64,000 nt of DNA, taken from Methanobrevibacter sp. GTDB taxonomy: Archaea; Methanobacteriota; Methanobacteria; Methanobacteriales; Methanobacteriaceae. The stretch spans positions 17,767 to 81,766 of the forward strand of contig NZ_JAFUHT010000031.1 of the NCBI RefSeq assembly GCF_017468685.1. The letters run 5' to 3'. Positions 39,983 to 49,067 of this stretch are shown piece after piece. How positions within the stretch are numbered: the stretch's first letter is position 1; each line of letters starts with the position of its first letter. The position numbers and the translations under genes were made by a program. The notes beneath the pieces are model-generated. The model had not been told where the DNA came from and did not search any database. It saw nothing but the letters and a program-made list of their open reading frames with translations.

Positions 39983-41649
39983 AAATTAATATTCAAATCA
40001 TCCATCATTTTTTCAATTTTTAAATTCAGTTCATGAATATTGGATTCTATTTCCCGTTTTTCACCAACCAGCTCTTCAAGTGTTATGAATTCACCCTCAA
40101 AAGTATCAACATATCGTGAAACTGACAAATTGAAATTATTCTCTTCAATCTCTTCGATGGAAATCAGATTGGAATATTTTGGAAGTGATAATCTGTTTGC
40201 AAATACATTTTCCATTTTAGACATTGTCTTTTCATCAAGAATAAAATTCTTTCTAAAAAGTCCAGGATATACCAATCCGCTTTTTTTGGTTTCATAATCC
40301 GCAGACATATCAATAAATAGAATATTATCACTTTTTTTGTTTTTTCTAAAAACAATGACTATTTCCGGCCTTGAACGAATAATTTCACTTGGAATTCTGA
40401 TGATTGCATCGATGTAGTTTTTCTCTTCTGTCAAATACTTTCTTAAAAGCTCCAGTGAATTTTTAAAAAGGAAGTTTTCTGAAATGCTTACTGCCATGAT
40501 TCCGTCTTCCTTAAGGGAATCTATGAGATTGATTAAAAATAAAAATTCACTATCCATTAACTGTGCATACTGACCTGTGAAATCAATGCCAGAATCATTA
40601 AAATCAATCTTGTCAACAAGATTTTCCAATGCCTGATTCAATTCACTGTCCTGCTTGAATGAATCATCATCAATTCCCAAGTTATTCATCAGGAAACTTT
40701 CAAGCTCACTTCGCCTATTTCTTTTAGCAATTTCCCTGCCTTGATTGTAATTTGAAGAATAATAGTTTTTTATGGCAATCGGAATTTTTGATATGATTGC
40801 ATCAAATGATGCACCATTTATGTCTATGGAATCAAGTGCATCCTCCTGCTTTATGAATACATCATTCAATGACACACTGTTTATGAATAGTTTTACTAGA
40901 ACATGACATAAGTTTATTCTGCTTTGGTCTTTTCCATAGCAGTACTTCAGACCAAAACCAAGATGTTCATACAGGCGCATGATTGAAGATCCGTCTTTCA
41001 TGAAAGGGTCATAGACCGAACTGATATGTTTCTTTTCACTTAAAACAATTGCAATCAATATCTGAGTAACAAATTGCGGATTTGAATTGACATGCATAAA
41101 TCTTGATGATGCAACTATGTCATATACTTCTCTAAATTCAAAATCACTGTCAAAAACATTTAATTTTGAAATCAAACTGATGATTTCAGATATAGCACTA
41201 TTCAATTCCTCATCAAACTCAGAAGTGTCAATTTCATCATCAATTGTTTTAAACAGCAGATTAAAGTACTTGATATTATGATATTCTGAATTGAATATTA
41301 CGCTTTCAGGAAATATCTTTAAAAAATCAGCCAAAAAACCCGGCTTATCAAAACCATCGTTAATTACATCCTCAATGAGAGCGTCAGATTTTTTAATATA
41401 AAATCCATTCATTTTCAGTGAATCAAAAACAAGTTCCGCCTGAAATTCACTGTTTTTATAAGCCTCATCAATTGTTAGTTCCTTGTCCTTTAATGCAAAA
41501 TCCAAAAAATCCCTGACAGTATCTGAGCAATACTTGTACAGGAAAGTGTAGAGGATAATGTAGTCTGCTTGGGGAGGGAAATTGATGGTTCTTGATTTGG
41601 ACATAATCCGTCTTAGAATAGTATAGTTGCTGGATTTTTTATTTTTCAT
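39979..41649 (-). CDS. Degenerate type I DNA methylase (HsdM-like)
   Basis: About 556 residues with the layout of HsdM/N6-adenine methylases, but key motifs are lost. The SAM loop, normally DPACGSGG, reads VYDPFMKDGSS (about residues 212-222), and the catalytic NPPF/Y is replaced by IISKIPIA (about 285-292) in the expected FDxxxxNPPF position. The C-terminus is a coiled coil as used for HsdS contact (EKREIESNIHELNLKIEKMM). The ATG at 41649 sits after GGGGTGA. It overlaps the HsdS-like gene by 11 bases. No HsdR is present in the window. Probably inactive as a methylase. Confidence 0.75.
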   Translation of the reverse strand: MKNKKSSNYTILRRIMSKSRTINFPPQADYIILYTFLYKYCSDTVRDFLDFALKDKELTIDEAYKNSEFQAELVFDSLKMNGFYIKKSDALIEDVINDGFDKPGFLADFLKIFPESVIFNSEYHNIKYFNLLFKTIDDEIDTSEFDEELNSAISEIISLISKLNVFDSDFEFREVYDIVASSRFMHVNSNPQFVTQILIAIVLSEKKHISSVYDPFMKDGSSIMRLYEHLGFGLKYCYGKDQSRINLCHVLVKLFINSVSLNDVFIKQEDALDSIDINGASFDAIISKIPIAIKNYYSSNYNQGREIAKRNRRSELESFLMNNLGIDDDSFKQDSELNQALENLVDKIDFNDSGIDFTGQYAQLMDSEFLFLINLIDSLKEDGIMAVSISENFLFKNSLELLRKYLTEEKNYIDAIIRIPSEIIRSRPEIVIVFRKNKKSDNILFIDMSADYETKKSGLVYPGLFRKNFILDEKTMSKMENVFANRLSLPKYSNLISIEEIEENNFNLSVSRYVDTFEGEFITLEELVGEKREIESNIHELNLKIEKMMDDLNINF

Positions 41650-42208
41650 CATATTCACCCCATAAATCGTTCAGTATTGCCTCCTTTAGACGTCTGTCAT
41701 ATTCTACCTGACGTGAATCTTCAATGATTTTATCATTGATTGTGTTTAGAAGTTCACCGTATTTCTTTTGAGTTTTAGAATCCGGCATGACAAGTTCAAG
41801 CTGCTTTATATCCTTTAGTGATGTATGGGGCAGTTTTCCACTTCCTCCAAGTTCATGGAGCTGTTTTTTGATATGTGCATTTGTCAGCAGGTGTGCAATG
41901 AACTCTGCATCATAGCCAGTGTTGAGTCTGATTATGGCAATCCTGTCACTGATAAGAAGTTTATCCTCTTTTACACAAACGACATCATAAGGATAAGTCA
42001 TTTTCATGAGGACATCATTTTTTTGTGTGAAATATCTGTCCTTAATGTCATGGTTAAGGGAAACCTCTTCGAAATCAGACAGTTCTCCATCTTTTTTGAT
42101 GGATCTTTGAACTATGATTTTGAAGGAATCACCCTTTTCATCTAGATATCTTCTGTATGATAAGCCAGAGATAATCTCCGCCATATCTTCAAGTTTTATT
42201 TTTTGCAT
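41639..42208 (-). CDS. HsdS-like protein, single target-recognition domain
   Basis: About 189 residues forming one half of a type I specificity subunit: a target-recognition domain (EDMAEIISGLSYRRYLDEKG, GSGKLPHTSLKDIKQLELVMPD) followed by a helical arm (KKYGELLNTINDKIIEDSRQ). Full HsdS proteins carry two such units, so this would have to dimerise. The start is set by AGGGATTAAA before the ATG at 42208 in preference to an upstream TTG. It is the first gene of a two-gene operon with the degenerate HsdM. Confidence 0.78.
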   Translation of the reverse strand: MQKIKLEDMAEIISGLSYRRYLDEKGDSFKIIVQRSIKKDGELSDFEEVSLNHDIKDRYFTQKNDVLMKMTYPYDVVCVKEDKLLISDRIAIIRLNTGYDAEFIAHLLTNAHIKKQLHELGGSGKLPHTSLKDIKQLELVMPDSKTQKKYGELLNTINDKIIEDSRQVEYDRRLKEAILNDLWGEYDEK

Positions 42209-42285
42209 TTTAATCCCTTTCAAAGAAAGTAATTATTTAATGGTGGTTGAATGAGCATTAGTTTTGGTGGTGAGCCAAAACTGGA

Positions 42286-42630
42286 TTACTGGTAAAGACC
42301 TGAAACATCATCAAGCAGCGGTGTTTCATCACGTATTTCTGACGGGTCGACTTTTTCTGCTGAAACTCCTCCGATTACTCCAATGCTTTGGATGTTGTCT
42401 TTTATGACAGCTGTAGAAGTAACTCCTGGTCCTTGTGGAGATAAAACAAACAAATCAAGGAATGTTTCATCTTCCCCCACAATGAATGCAGGTTCGATTG
42501 ACTCTGCAGATTTGGTTTGAACCCTAATCAGAATGTGTTTTGCATCATTTTCTTCATCAATACCAATTTCTTTTCTTATTGTTTCATCTAAATTTTTTAC
42601 TTTTTCGCTCCAATTAATTTTTGAGTTCAT
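42286..42630 (-). CDS. Hypothetical protein of about 114 residues
   Basis: Acidic cytosolic protein starting NSKINWSEKVKNLDETIRKE with a later block VQTKSAESIEPAFIVGEDETFLDLFVL and GVIGGVSAEKVDPSEIRDET. No domain recognised, no signal peptide or membrane segment. The start at 42630 follows GAGGTAATGAT; the longer frame to 42738 lacks support. An 8-bp stem AGTTTTGG/CCAAAACT lies just after its stop (42259-42281). Monocistronic. Confidence 0.65.
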   Translation of the reverse strand: MNSKINWSEKVKNLDETIRKEIGIDEENDAKHILIRVQTKSAESIEPAFIVGEDETFLDLFVLSPQGPGVTSTAVIKDNIQSIGVIGGVSAEKVDPSEIRDETPLLDDVSGLYQ

Positions 42631-42931
42631 ATCATTACCTCTTTTTATTTTCTTATATATCACCTTAAAATACAATGGTGTGGATTTTTTGTAAATTAAT
42701 GTATTTATCCAAAAGTTTTGACTTTTGTAATAATACATTAATTTTTATAGTATATAAACTTAACTGTTTTTATAATATTTTTTAAAAAATTACAGTTATT
42801 AAGCTGTAAAATATCATTTATTTCTTATACAATATAAAGTTTTTGTATTTTTTAAAAAAATGCAAAAAAATGCAAAAACACAAATGCACAAAAACATAAA
42901 GTATTTATGAATGTAAGTGCTTACTTACATT
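42631..42931. promoter_or_regulatory. Divergent AT-rich promoter region with perfect TetR operator
   Basis: The key element is ATGTAAGTGCTTACTTACAT at 42911-42930, a perfect inverted repeat (8-bp arms, four-base centre) ending one base before the TetR start codon. A TATA-like AAGTATTTATG (42899-42909) sits directly in front, so the transcript is probably leaderless and the operator covers the start point. Elsewhere a weaker repeat, TTACAG/CTGTAA (42790-42809), lies in otherwise featureless AT-rich DNA. Confidence 0.7.
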
Positions 42932-43531
42932 ATGGAAGTTAAAAGTGGAAGTATTGAAGAGAGAATCATCAATGCTTCATTTCATATTCTAGAAAAAGAA
43001 GGAATATCTGGAGCAACAACTAAAAAAATAGCAACACAAGCAGAAGTAAGTGAAGTTACACTATTCAGAAAGTTTGAAAACAAACAAAAACTAATAGAAG
43101 CTGCAAAAGATTACTACTGCAACAATCTAATAAGCAAGCTCGAGGAAATATTTGAATCCACTCCCGAAACCAGTGTTGAAGAATATTTAACCAGTTGCTT
43201 TTACAAAGTTGCTAATTTAACTGATTATGAATTAAATATCATAAAAGTCGGACTGGAAGAAGTTAGAAACATTCCAACCGAAAATAAAGTATTCTTAAGA
43301 ATTTCAGAAACAATTATCCTAAAATTGAAAAATTTCTTTTCATTAAAAATCCAACAAAACGAAATAAGAAAAATAAATCCAGAAATTCTTGCTCTAAATA
43401 TGTTCAGTATTCTTTTTGAATCAATAATTCTATGGAAAGTGTATGGTAAAACCCCACAGTATCCTATTGACAAATATATTGAAGACTTCCTAGACATTAT
43501 CTTAAACGGAATAAAAAGTGATATAAAATGA
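42932..43531 (+). CDS. TetR-family repressor of the adjacent YhgE-type gene
   Basis: About 199 residues. The HTH is GISGATTKKIATQAEVSEVTLFRKFENK (in part TTKKIATQAEVS), near residues 20-47; the remainder is helical. No SD site is present before the ATG at 42932, and the frame's earlier GTG at 42917 lies inside the operator. The gene overlaps the next gene by four bases (ATGA), so regulator and membrane protein form an autoregulated unit controlled by the operator at 42911-42930. Confidence 0.88.
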   Translation: MEVKSGSIEERIINASFHILEKEGISGATTKKIATQAEVSEVTLFRKFENKQKLIEAAKDYYCNNLISKLEEIFESTPETSVEEYLTSCFYKVANLTDYELNIIKVGLEEVRNIPTENKVFLRISETIILKLKNFFSLKIQQNEIRKINPEILALNMFSILFESIILWKVYGKTPQYPIDKYIEDFLDIILNGIKSDIK

Positions 43532-45405
43532 GTGGAAGAGACATCAACAACATTGTTGAAATAATGAAAAAAGATTTAAAAGCATCTTTCTCTAATCCAA
43601 TTGTAATAATTGTATTAGTGGCCATTATAATCTTACCTTCCTTATACGCTCTTATTAATATCCAAGCTTGTTGGAATCCATATGAAAATACAGGAGAAAT
43701 ACAATTTGCAATAGCAAACCTAGACAAAGGAGCATCCTATGAAGGATCCCAACTAAATGTTGGTAATGAACTTGTTAAAGAGTTGAAAAACAATACTGAC
43801 TTTGATTGGGTTTTTGTGACAGAAGATGAGCTGAGACAGGGAGTTCATGACGGAAAATACTATGCAGGAATGGTTATACCCGAGGACTTAAGTGAAGATG
43901 TAATCTCCATTACAAGCGATAACCCAAAATCCGCAAAAATCGATTATGTAGTGAACATTAAAGCAAATCCCGTTGCAAATAAATTAACCGACACTGCATC
44001 AAATGCAGTTTACAGAACAATGAATGCAAAAATTGTTGAATTTATTAACTTAGCAGCATATGGGAAATTGGGAGAACTGCAATCCGGATTATCCTCAGGA
44101 GCAAGCCAGCTTTCAAGTGGAGCAACAAAATTATCCAATGGAGCAAGTCAAGTATCTTCAGGAGCAGATAAAGTATCTTCAGGAGCTTCAGATTTAAGCA
44201 ATGGTGCAGATAAAGTAAAAACTGGTGCTTCAAAAGTTAATGATGGAGCAGATAAAGTAAAATCTGGTTCTAAAGCCATTGACAATGGTGCAAGTGAAGT
44301 GTCTTCAAGTGCAGACAAAATCAAATCTGGTTCACAACAAGTTCAACAAGGAGCCAGCAATTTAGAATCCTCAGTTGACCCCTCAGTGCTGCCAAGCCCA
44401 GTTAAGGATGTTGTCGAAGGTTCTGTGAGTCTTGCAAATTCAAGTTCACAATTGGCTAGCGGATCAAGTGAATTAGCTGAAGGTTCTGTCAAACTTGCAA
44501 ACAGTTCATCAAAACTTGCCAATGGAGCAGGAGATGTTGCAAGTGGAGCTAAAGATGTGGCTAACGGCGCAGGTGATGTAGCAGACGGTTCCAATGAATT
44601 AGCTGAAGGGGCTTTAAGTCTTGCAGCAGGTTCCCAATTGTTATCATCTTCAGCATCTCAGGCATTATTCTCTGCAGCAAGCGCATTATCCGGAGCATCA
44701 ACTTCACTTTCCGCTGTGACAGGAGTTAATGAATCCCAAATCGGAGATTATATTTACTCCCCTGTAAAATTGGAACGTGAAGAAATATTCCCAGTTGAAG
44801 ATTACGGATCAAATGTTGCGCCATTCTATCTTGTTTTATCAATGTGGGTCGGAGCAGTCATTACATGTGTAATGCTTAAACCAGGAACCAGTACTGGAAC
44901 AAAATATTCTCCTTTAGAGATGTATTTCGGTAAACTACTATTATTCATAGTAATGAGTTTACTTCAGGCGGCAGTCACAATTTCTGGAGCATTCCTGTTA
45001 GGCGTCGAAATTAAAAATCCGTTGCTGTTTACATTTTCAGCAGCACTTGTATCGGTAATTTTCATGGTGCTCATGTATTCTTTAATATCCGCATTAGGTC
45101 AAGTCGGCAAAGGAATTGGAGTTGTTCTTTTAGTGCTTCAAATTTCCGGAACTGGAGGAATTTATCCAATTGAGATTATGGAACATATATTCCAAATAAT
45201 TTATCCTTACCTGCCAATGACATATGCAATCAATTTAGTCAGGGAAGCTCAATTAGGCATAGTTTGGTCTAATTACATGCCTTCACTAGCAGTTTTAATG
45301 GGAATTGGTATTATAACCGTTATTGTTGCAGTAATTATTAAAGAAAAAGCAGAAGACGCATCACATTACTTTGAAGAGCGTTTGGAAGAAACAGATTTAT
45401 TTTAA
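43528..45405 (+). CDS. YhgE/Pip-type ABC-2-like membrane protein
   Basis: 625 residues: one N-terminal helix (IVIIVLVAIIILPSLYALINI), an external domain of about 350 residues, and five to six C-terminal helices of the ABC-2 permease type. The external part has the YhgE hallmark of repeated SSGAxxLSNGAxxVSSGA units (about residues 190-380), predicted to form long helices. Family members act in export or envelope stress and serve as phage receptors (Pip) in bacteria. Co-transcribed with the TetR gene, so induction by a toxic compound is likely. Confidence 0.85.
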   Translation: MSGRDINNIVEIMKKDLKASFSNPIVIIVLVAIIILPSLYALINIQACWNPYENTGEIQFAIANLDKGASYEGSQLNVGNELVKELKNNTDFDWVFVTEDELRQGVHDGKYYAGMVIPEDLSEDVISITSDNPKSAKIDYVVNIKANPVANKLTDTASNAVYRTMNAKIVEFINLAAYGKLGELQSGLSSGASQLSSGATKLSNGASQVSSGADKVSSGASDLSNGADKVKTGASKVNDGADKVKSGSKAIDNGASEVSSSADKIKSGSQQVQQGASNLESSVDPSVLPSPVKDVVEGSVSLANSSSQLASGSSELAEGSVKLANSSSKLANGAGDVASGAKDVANGAGDVADGSNELAEGALSLAAGSQLLSSSASQALFSAASALSGASTSLSAVTGVNESQIGDYIYSPVKLEREEIFPVEDYGSNVAPFYLVLSMWVGAVITCVMLKPGTSTGTKYSPLEMYFGKLLLFIVMSLLQAAVTISGAFLLGVEIKNPLLFTFSAALVSVIFMVLMYSLISALGQVGKGIGVVLLVLQISGTGGIYPIEIMEHIFQIIYPYLPMTYAINLVREAQLGIVWSNYMPSLAVLMGIGIITVIVAVIIKEKAEDASHYFEERLEETDLF

Positions 45406-45406
45406 G

Positions 45407-45447
45407 GGATTGAAAAATATTTCAATCCTAAATTTTAATTTTTTTAA
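45407..45447 (+). terminator. Terminator after the YhgE-type gene
   Basis: Perfect 9-bp stem GGATTGAAA/TTTCAATCC with a four-base loop (45407-45428), then a T-rich tract including TTTTTTT. It separates convergent genes. Confidence 0.7.
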
Positions 45448-45468
45448 AAAAAAAGTTTAACTGAGACA

Positions 45469-46032
45469 TTAGGCCTCAGCTTTTTTCTTGGAATTCTTTT
45501 TGTCAACGATTACTAATTTTTCCTCTTCTTCGTCAACTTCCATTACTATTGGGTCAGCTTCAAGTGCCCCAGGGTCTTTTTCTACACATTCATTGATTTT
45601 TGATTGAATTGCAGCAATATCTTCAGTATCGATTAAATCAACAATTTCCAATTGCTGTTGGAATCTTTCAACACCGTCGAGAGGAACGTTTTCAACGAAT
45701 GGAATTGCCCCAGTAGCTCCGATAATTTTCTTTTTATCCGGATCTGCTCCGTTTTCATGCAATGCCTTAAAACTTTGACCAGTAATATGTCCCTGCACTT
45801 CTGCACCAGCCAAAATCAGGAATCTAATATTCGGATTAGATATGATATTTGCAACTACTTTCTCAATACCTAAATTTTCTGTTTTACATGGTCCTGCAAT
45901 AGCTGCTCCTGATAATTCGGCTTCAATGTGAGAAGCAAGAGTAGTTACTGCAACAGGACTTTCTGGATCTCCTACAATATAGTCTCCACTGATTACTGGC
46001 CAACCATCTGCAGGAGCTTTTTTATCAGCCAT
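45469..46032 (-). CDS. MtrA paralogue lacking the membrane anchor
   Basis: Corrinoid-binding subunit A of tetrahydromethanopterin S-methyltransferase. The cobalt-ligating histidine is conserved as His82 in [12 protein letters not shown], and [13 protein letters not shown] and [25 protein letters not shown] match MtrA. Unlike the Mtr-complex subunit, the C-terminus has no transmembrane helix but a highly charged tail ([20 protein letters not shown]). No other mtr genes are near. It is therefore a soluble MtrA-like methyl carrier, with a partner methyltransferase still to be found. Confidence 0.85.
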   Translation of the reverse strand: MADKKAPADGWPVISGDYIVGDPESPVAVTTLASHIEAELSGAAIAGPCKTENLGIEKVVANIISNPNIRFLILAGAEVQGHITGQSFKALHENGADPDKKKIIGATGAIPFVENVPLDGVERFQQQLEIVDLIDTEDIAAIQSKINECVEKDPGALEADPIVMEVDEEEEKLVIVDKKNSKKKAEA

Positions 46033-46104
46033 GATATTTCCTCCTAATTATATAATTGAGATTTTATTTGAAAGTATATTTAAATATTTTGTAACTAAAT
46101 TTGA

Positions 46105-46395
46105 TTAGTAGTATAACTCGGAAGGTTTTCCGATGTATTCAAAGTCATCCTTGTTTTCAAGATACTTTACACCGATGACTTTTCCATCAGGGAATTTTGT
46201 AACAACACTCATTCCATCGGTAACGTCAATGAGAATCAGTTTGGTGTTTTTTTCACCTACAGTTTCTATTTTGATTATTTCATCGTTTTGAAGAAGTTCC
46301 GCATCTTCGAAATCATTGCTGATATCTGTTGAATACCAGTGCTGAGGCAATTTTACCCGAATATCCAAATCATCTAATAAATCTTTAACATGCAT
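46105..46395 (-). CDS. Hypothetical protein of 96 residues
   Basis: Small acidic protein starting MHVKDLLDDLDIRVKLPQHW and ending YIGKPSELYY, with the central block VTDGMSVVTKFPDGKVIGVKYLENKDDF. No family recognised. The start at 46395 is six bases after GAGGGT; a longer frame (46467) would begin in AT-rich upstream DNA without an SD site. Monocistronic, between the MtrA paralogue and the nitroreductase gene. Confidence 0.6.
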   Translation of the reverse strand: MHVKDLLDDLDIRVKLPQHWYSTDISNDFEDAELLQNDEIIKIETVGEKNTKLILIDVTDGMSVVTKFPDGKVIGVKYLENKDDFEYIGKPSELYY

Positions 46396-46483
46396 TTTCA
46401 TACCCTCTTGTATTTTTCTATATAAAAGTTTATTTAAAATACTTATAAATATTTTGTAACTTTTCAAGGGTGTAAAGTAGTAT

Positions 46484-47002
46484 TTAAACTATAAAGTGTA
46501 TCTTACCCTTATCAATTTCATCCAGAACATGTGCCTTAGGAATATCATCAGAATGGCCGACTGCAAGAATTCCCACAATTCTAAAGTGATCGTCAATTTT
46601 CAGAATATCTCTGACAATCTCTTCAGAATCTCTGCCTTCTTTAGACCTTAAGTGAATCTGAACCCAACAGCTTCCAAGACCCAATTCGGTTGCCATCAAA
46701 TGCATATGAGTCAGGGCGATTGATGAATCCTCAATCCATGTGTCTGCAATTAAAGCATCTGCAACAACCACTATTGCCTTATCTGCACCACCTATCAAAT
46801 CTGCGCCATGGTCTTTTGATTTTGCCAATTGGGTTAATGTTTCCTTGCGCTCAACGACCATGAAATTGCATGGCTTTCTGTTCCTGCTGGTCGGAGCAAG
46901 AAGCGCTGATTGAAGAATTTTATCCAATTCATCCTTTGTGACCGGTTCGGTGTTGAATTTCCTTGTGCTTCTTCTTTTAAGCATTACATCTATAAGTCCC
47001 AT
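46484..47002 (-). CDS. Nitroreductase-family FMN protein
   Basis: 172 residues with the nitroreductase start MLKRRSTRKFNTEPVTKDEL (FMN-binding RRSxRxF) and LLAPTSRNRKPCNFMVV, then the flavin-contacting C-terminal half DSSIALTHMHLMATELGLGSCWVQI. The protein is a homodimeric FMN reductase by family; natural substrate unknown. The downstream region (47003-47180) holds a 27-codon open stretch (LKKLHDYINIKDRHDEIKKV) that may be a remnant and has no start signal. Confidence 0.85.
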   Translation of the reverse strand: MGLIDVMLKRRSTRKFNTEPVTKDELDKILQSALLAPTSRNRKPCNFMVVERKETLTQLAKSKDHGADLIGGADKAIVVVADALIADTWIEDSSIALTHMHLMATELGLGSCWVQIHLRSKEGRDSEEIVRDILKIDDHFRIVGILAVGHSDDIPKAHVLDEIDKGKIHFIV

Positions 47003-47180
47003 GACAATATTTTTAGAAAATTAAGTAATTATATATTGTGATATAGGATAAACAGAACCAATGTTTGAAAAAATTACATGACTACATTAATATCAAAGAC
47101 AGACACGATGAAATTAAAAAAGTCATTGGGAAAATAATATTTGATTAATTGTTAAATCAATTTAATTGAAGAAAAAAGAG

Positions 47181-47600
47181 TTATAGATTATCATAATAAT
47201 CATCATCCACAACTTCAAGCCATTCGTTGGAAGTGTCTTCGCCTGGAACTTCAACAGAAATATGGCTGAACCAGGAGTCCCTTTGGGCACCATGCCAATG
47301 TTTGACATTCGGCTTTATTTCAACAACCATCCCAGGTTTTAGCTCAACTGCATCCAAACCATCTTCCTGATACCATCCTTTTCCTGCAACACAAATCAAA
47401 ACCTGCCCTCCGCCTTTTGAAGCATGATGTATGTGCCAGTTGTTTCTACACCCAGGCTCAAATGTCACATTGGCTACAAAGAGCAGATTATCATTCACAT
47501 CAACCAACGGATTTAGAAATGAGTCCCCTGTGAAGTATTCATCAAACATTTCGTTAAAAACGCCTTTTCCAAAAATATTTTCATCATCAAAACCAGACAT
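47181..47600 (-). CDS. Cupin-domain protein
   Basis: 139 residues forming a single cupin barrel with the two motifs GCRNNWHIHHASKGGGQVL (metal-binding His-x-His-His) and PGMVVEIKPNVKHWHGA. The pattern matches the carboxymuconolactone-decarboxylase-associated cupins often found near oxidoreductases; substrate unknown. The start at 47600 is fixed by GAGAGGTG. The nearest codirectional gene is the nitroreductase; a flavodoxin-ferredoxin gene is divergent. Confidence 0.83.
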   Translation of the reverse strand: MSGFDDENIFGKGVFNEMFDEYFTGDSFLNPLVDVNDNLLFVANVTFEPGCRNNWHIHHASKGGGQVLICVAGKGWYQEDGLDAVELKPGMVVEIKPNVKHWHGAQRDSWFSHISVEVPGEDTSNEWLEVVDDDYYDNL

Positions 47601-47638
47601 AATGTTGCACCTCTCAACAATCAATATTCAATAAAAAA

Positions 47639-47674
47639 AAATTTCGAAGCTACGGCAGTGCAACTTCGAAATTT
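47639..47674. promoter_or_regulatory. 11-bp inverted repeat in the cupin/ferredoxin divergent region
   Basis: Arms AAATTTCGAAG (47639-47649) and CTTCGAAATTT (47664-47674) match perfectly around a GC-richer 14-base centre (CTACGGCAGTGCAA). The position upstream of both divergent genes suits an operator or a small RNA hairpin. The right arm is followed by AAGATTTTT, only a weak T-run. Confidence 0.5.
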
Positions 47675-47845
47675 AAGATTTTTCACGACTTGTTAATTAG
47701 TCACTTAATACTTATTACTCTCATTATTTATAAAGTAACTGGTTTTATCAAGATTGGGAAAACCCCTCACATGTCCTGATTGGTAACCAAACACTCACCA
47801 AATCTTTAAATAGCTAAAAAATAATGCTAATTCAAGGTGATTAGT

Positions 47846-48610
47846 ATGTTGAACTTTGAAAAACTATCAAAAATATATTTTAGTCCCTCAGGAAGTACTG
47901 AAAAAATAGTCAATGAAGTTGCAAAAAACTTCAACATGAACCGTGAAAACTATGACCTGTTAAGTTTTAATGAGTCAAAAACATTCACAGACGAACTTGT
48001 GATCATTGGAATACCTGTTTTTGACGGAAGAATTCCAAAACTTGCATGCAAAAGACTATCAAAAATAAAAGGAACAAATACCAAGGCAATCGTGATTCTA
48101 AACTACGGAAACATTGACTATGGCGATGCACTACTGGAACTTGTAGAACTTCTAAAAGAAAACAACTTCCAAATCGTCGGCGTTGCAACAACAGTCAGCC
48201 AGCATTCGCAATTTAATGATATTGGAAGCAACCGCCCAGATGCAAGCGACATGGAAAGAATCAATGAATTTTCCCAAAAAATAATTGAAAAATTAAAAAA
48301 CAATACGACCAACGAGATTTTTGTAAGCGGATACAAACCGTTTCCAGATTACAAGACACCGGATTTCAGCGTATTATGTGACGAAAATCTCTGTGTTGAA
48401 TGCATGGACTGTGTCTACACCTGTCCAGAAGAGGCAATTTCTGAACTTACACCAACTAAAACAAATTTGGATGACTGCACCCGATGCACAACCTGCATCA
48501 ACGTTTGTCCTGAAAGTGCAAGATCATTTGGCGGTGCAAATTATCAGAGTGAATACGAGAATGCGATTTCAAATAATTTAGAAAGACATGAAGTAGAATT
48601 TTTTATGTGA
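47846..48610 (+). CDS. EFR1-type flavodoxin-ferredoxin fusion protein
   Basis: 254 residues: an N-terminal flavodoxin-like domain (KIYFSPSGSTEKIVNEVAKN, IIGIPVFDGRIPKL) and a C-terminal pair of 4Fe-4S clusters (CVECMDCVYTCPEEA, CTRCTTCINVCPESA). Such EFR1-family proteins couple FMN and ferredoxin chemistry in anaerobes. In-frame GTG at 47837 is rejected because GGTGAT (47836-47841) is the SD site for the ATG at 47846. Monocistronic. Confidence 0.85.
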   Translation: MLNFEKLSKIYFSPSGSTEKIVNEVAKNFNMNRENYDLLSFNESKTFTDELVIIGIPVFDGRIPKLACKRLSKIKGTNTKAIVILNYGNIDYGDALLELVELLKENNFQIVGVATTVSQHSQFNDIGSNRPDASDMERINEFSQKIIEKLKNNTTNEIFVSGYKPFPDYKTPDFSVLCDENLCVECMDCVYTCPEEAISELTPTKTNLDDCTRCTTCINVCPESARSFGGANYQSEYENAISNNLERHEVEFFM

Positions 48611-48767
48611 AGCACATCAGTGTTTCACATATTTTCATACTCAAAACAATATTGATACAAGCTTAAAATTTACAATAAGATTATAATATTGTCTTAATTG
48701 CATAATAGATACATTTAAAAGCTATAAAATCAATACTAAATAAATACAAAAAGTATTGGTGAAAAAT

Positions 48768-49067
48768 ATGCAAGTTAAAAGCAATATTGATTTTGAAAAT
48801 ATAACCCGAATGAAAGAAATTGCAGACATATACAAACTAACAAATCAAAAAGAAAAATACGAAAAATACCACAAAAACATAATAAGCATCTGCGACAGAT
48901 TACCAAAAAGCGAAAAAATCCTACAATACAAAATACATTCCCTAAACTGTTTGAATAAACCATATAAATCCCTAGAAACAACAAATGAATTATTAAATAT
49001 AAATCCCTACAATATGGGAGCTTTATTAAATATCATAAAACATATGAAAGAGGGATTGAATGTTTAG
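48768..49067 (+). CDS. Small TPR-like protein
   Basis: 99 residues, all helical, with a TPR-like end PYKSLETTNELLNINPYNMGALLNI (in part NELLNINPYNMGALL). SD site GGTGA lies five bases before the ATG at 48768. The stop overlaps the next gene, which is a longer TPR protein with the same NINPDNxxAL pattern, so the two are translationally coupled. Function unknown; a protein-binding adaptor is likely. Confidence 0.65.
   Translation: MQVKSNIDFENITRMKEIADIYKLTNQKEKYEKYHKNIISICDRLPKSEKILQYKIHSLNCLNKPYKSLETTNELLNINPYNMGALLNIIKHMKEGLNV

Noticed and set aside
43900..44640. Internal repeats in the YhgE-type gene as a possible mobile or tandem DNA repeat
   Set aside because: The repetition reflects the SSGAxxLS-type protein repeats of the family, not a separate DNA element.
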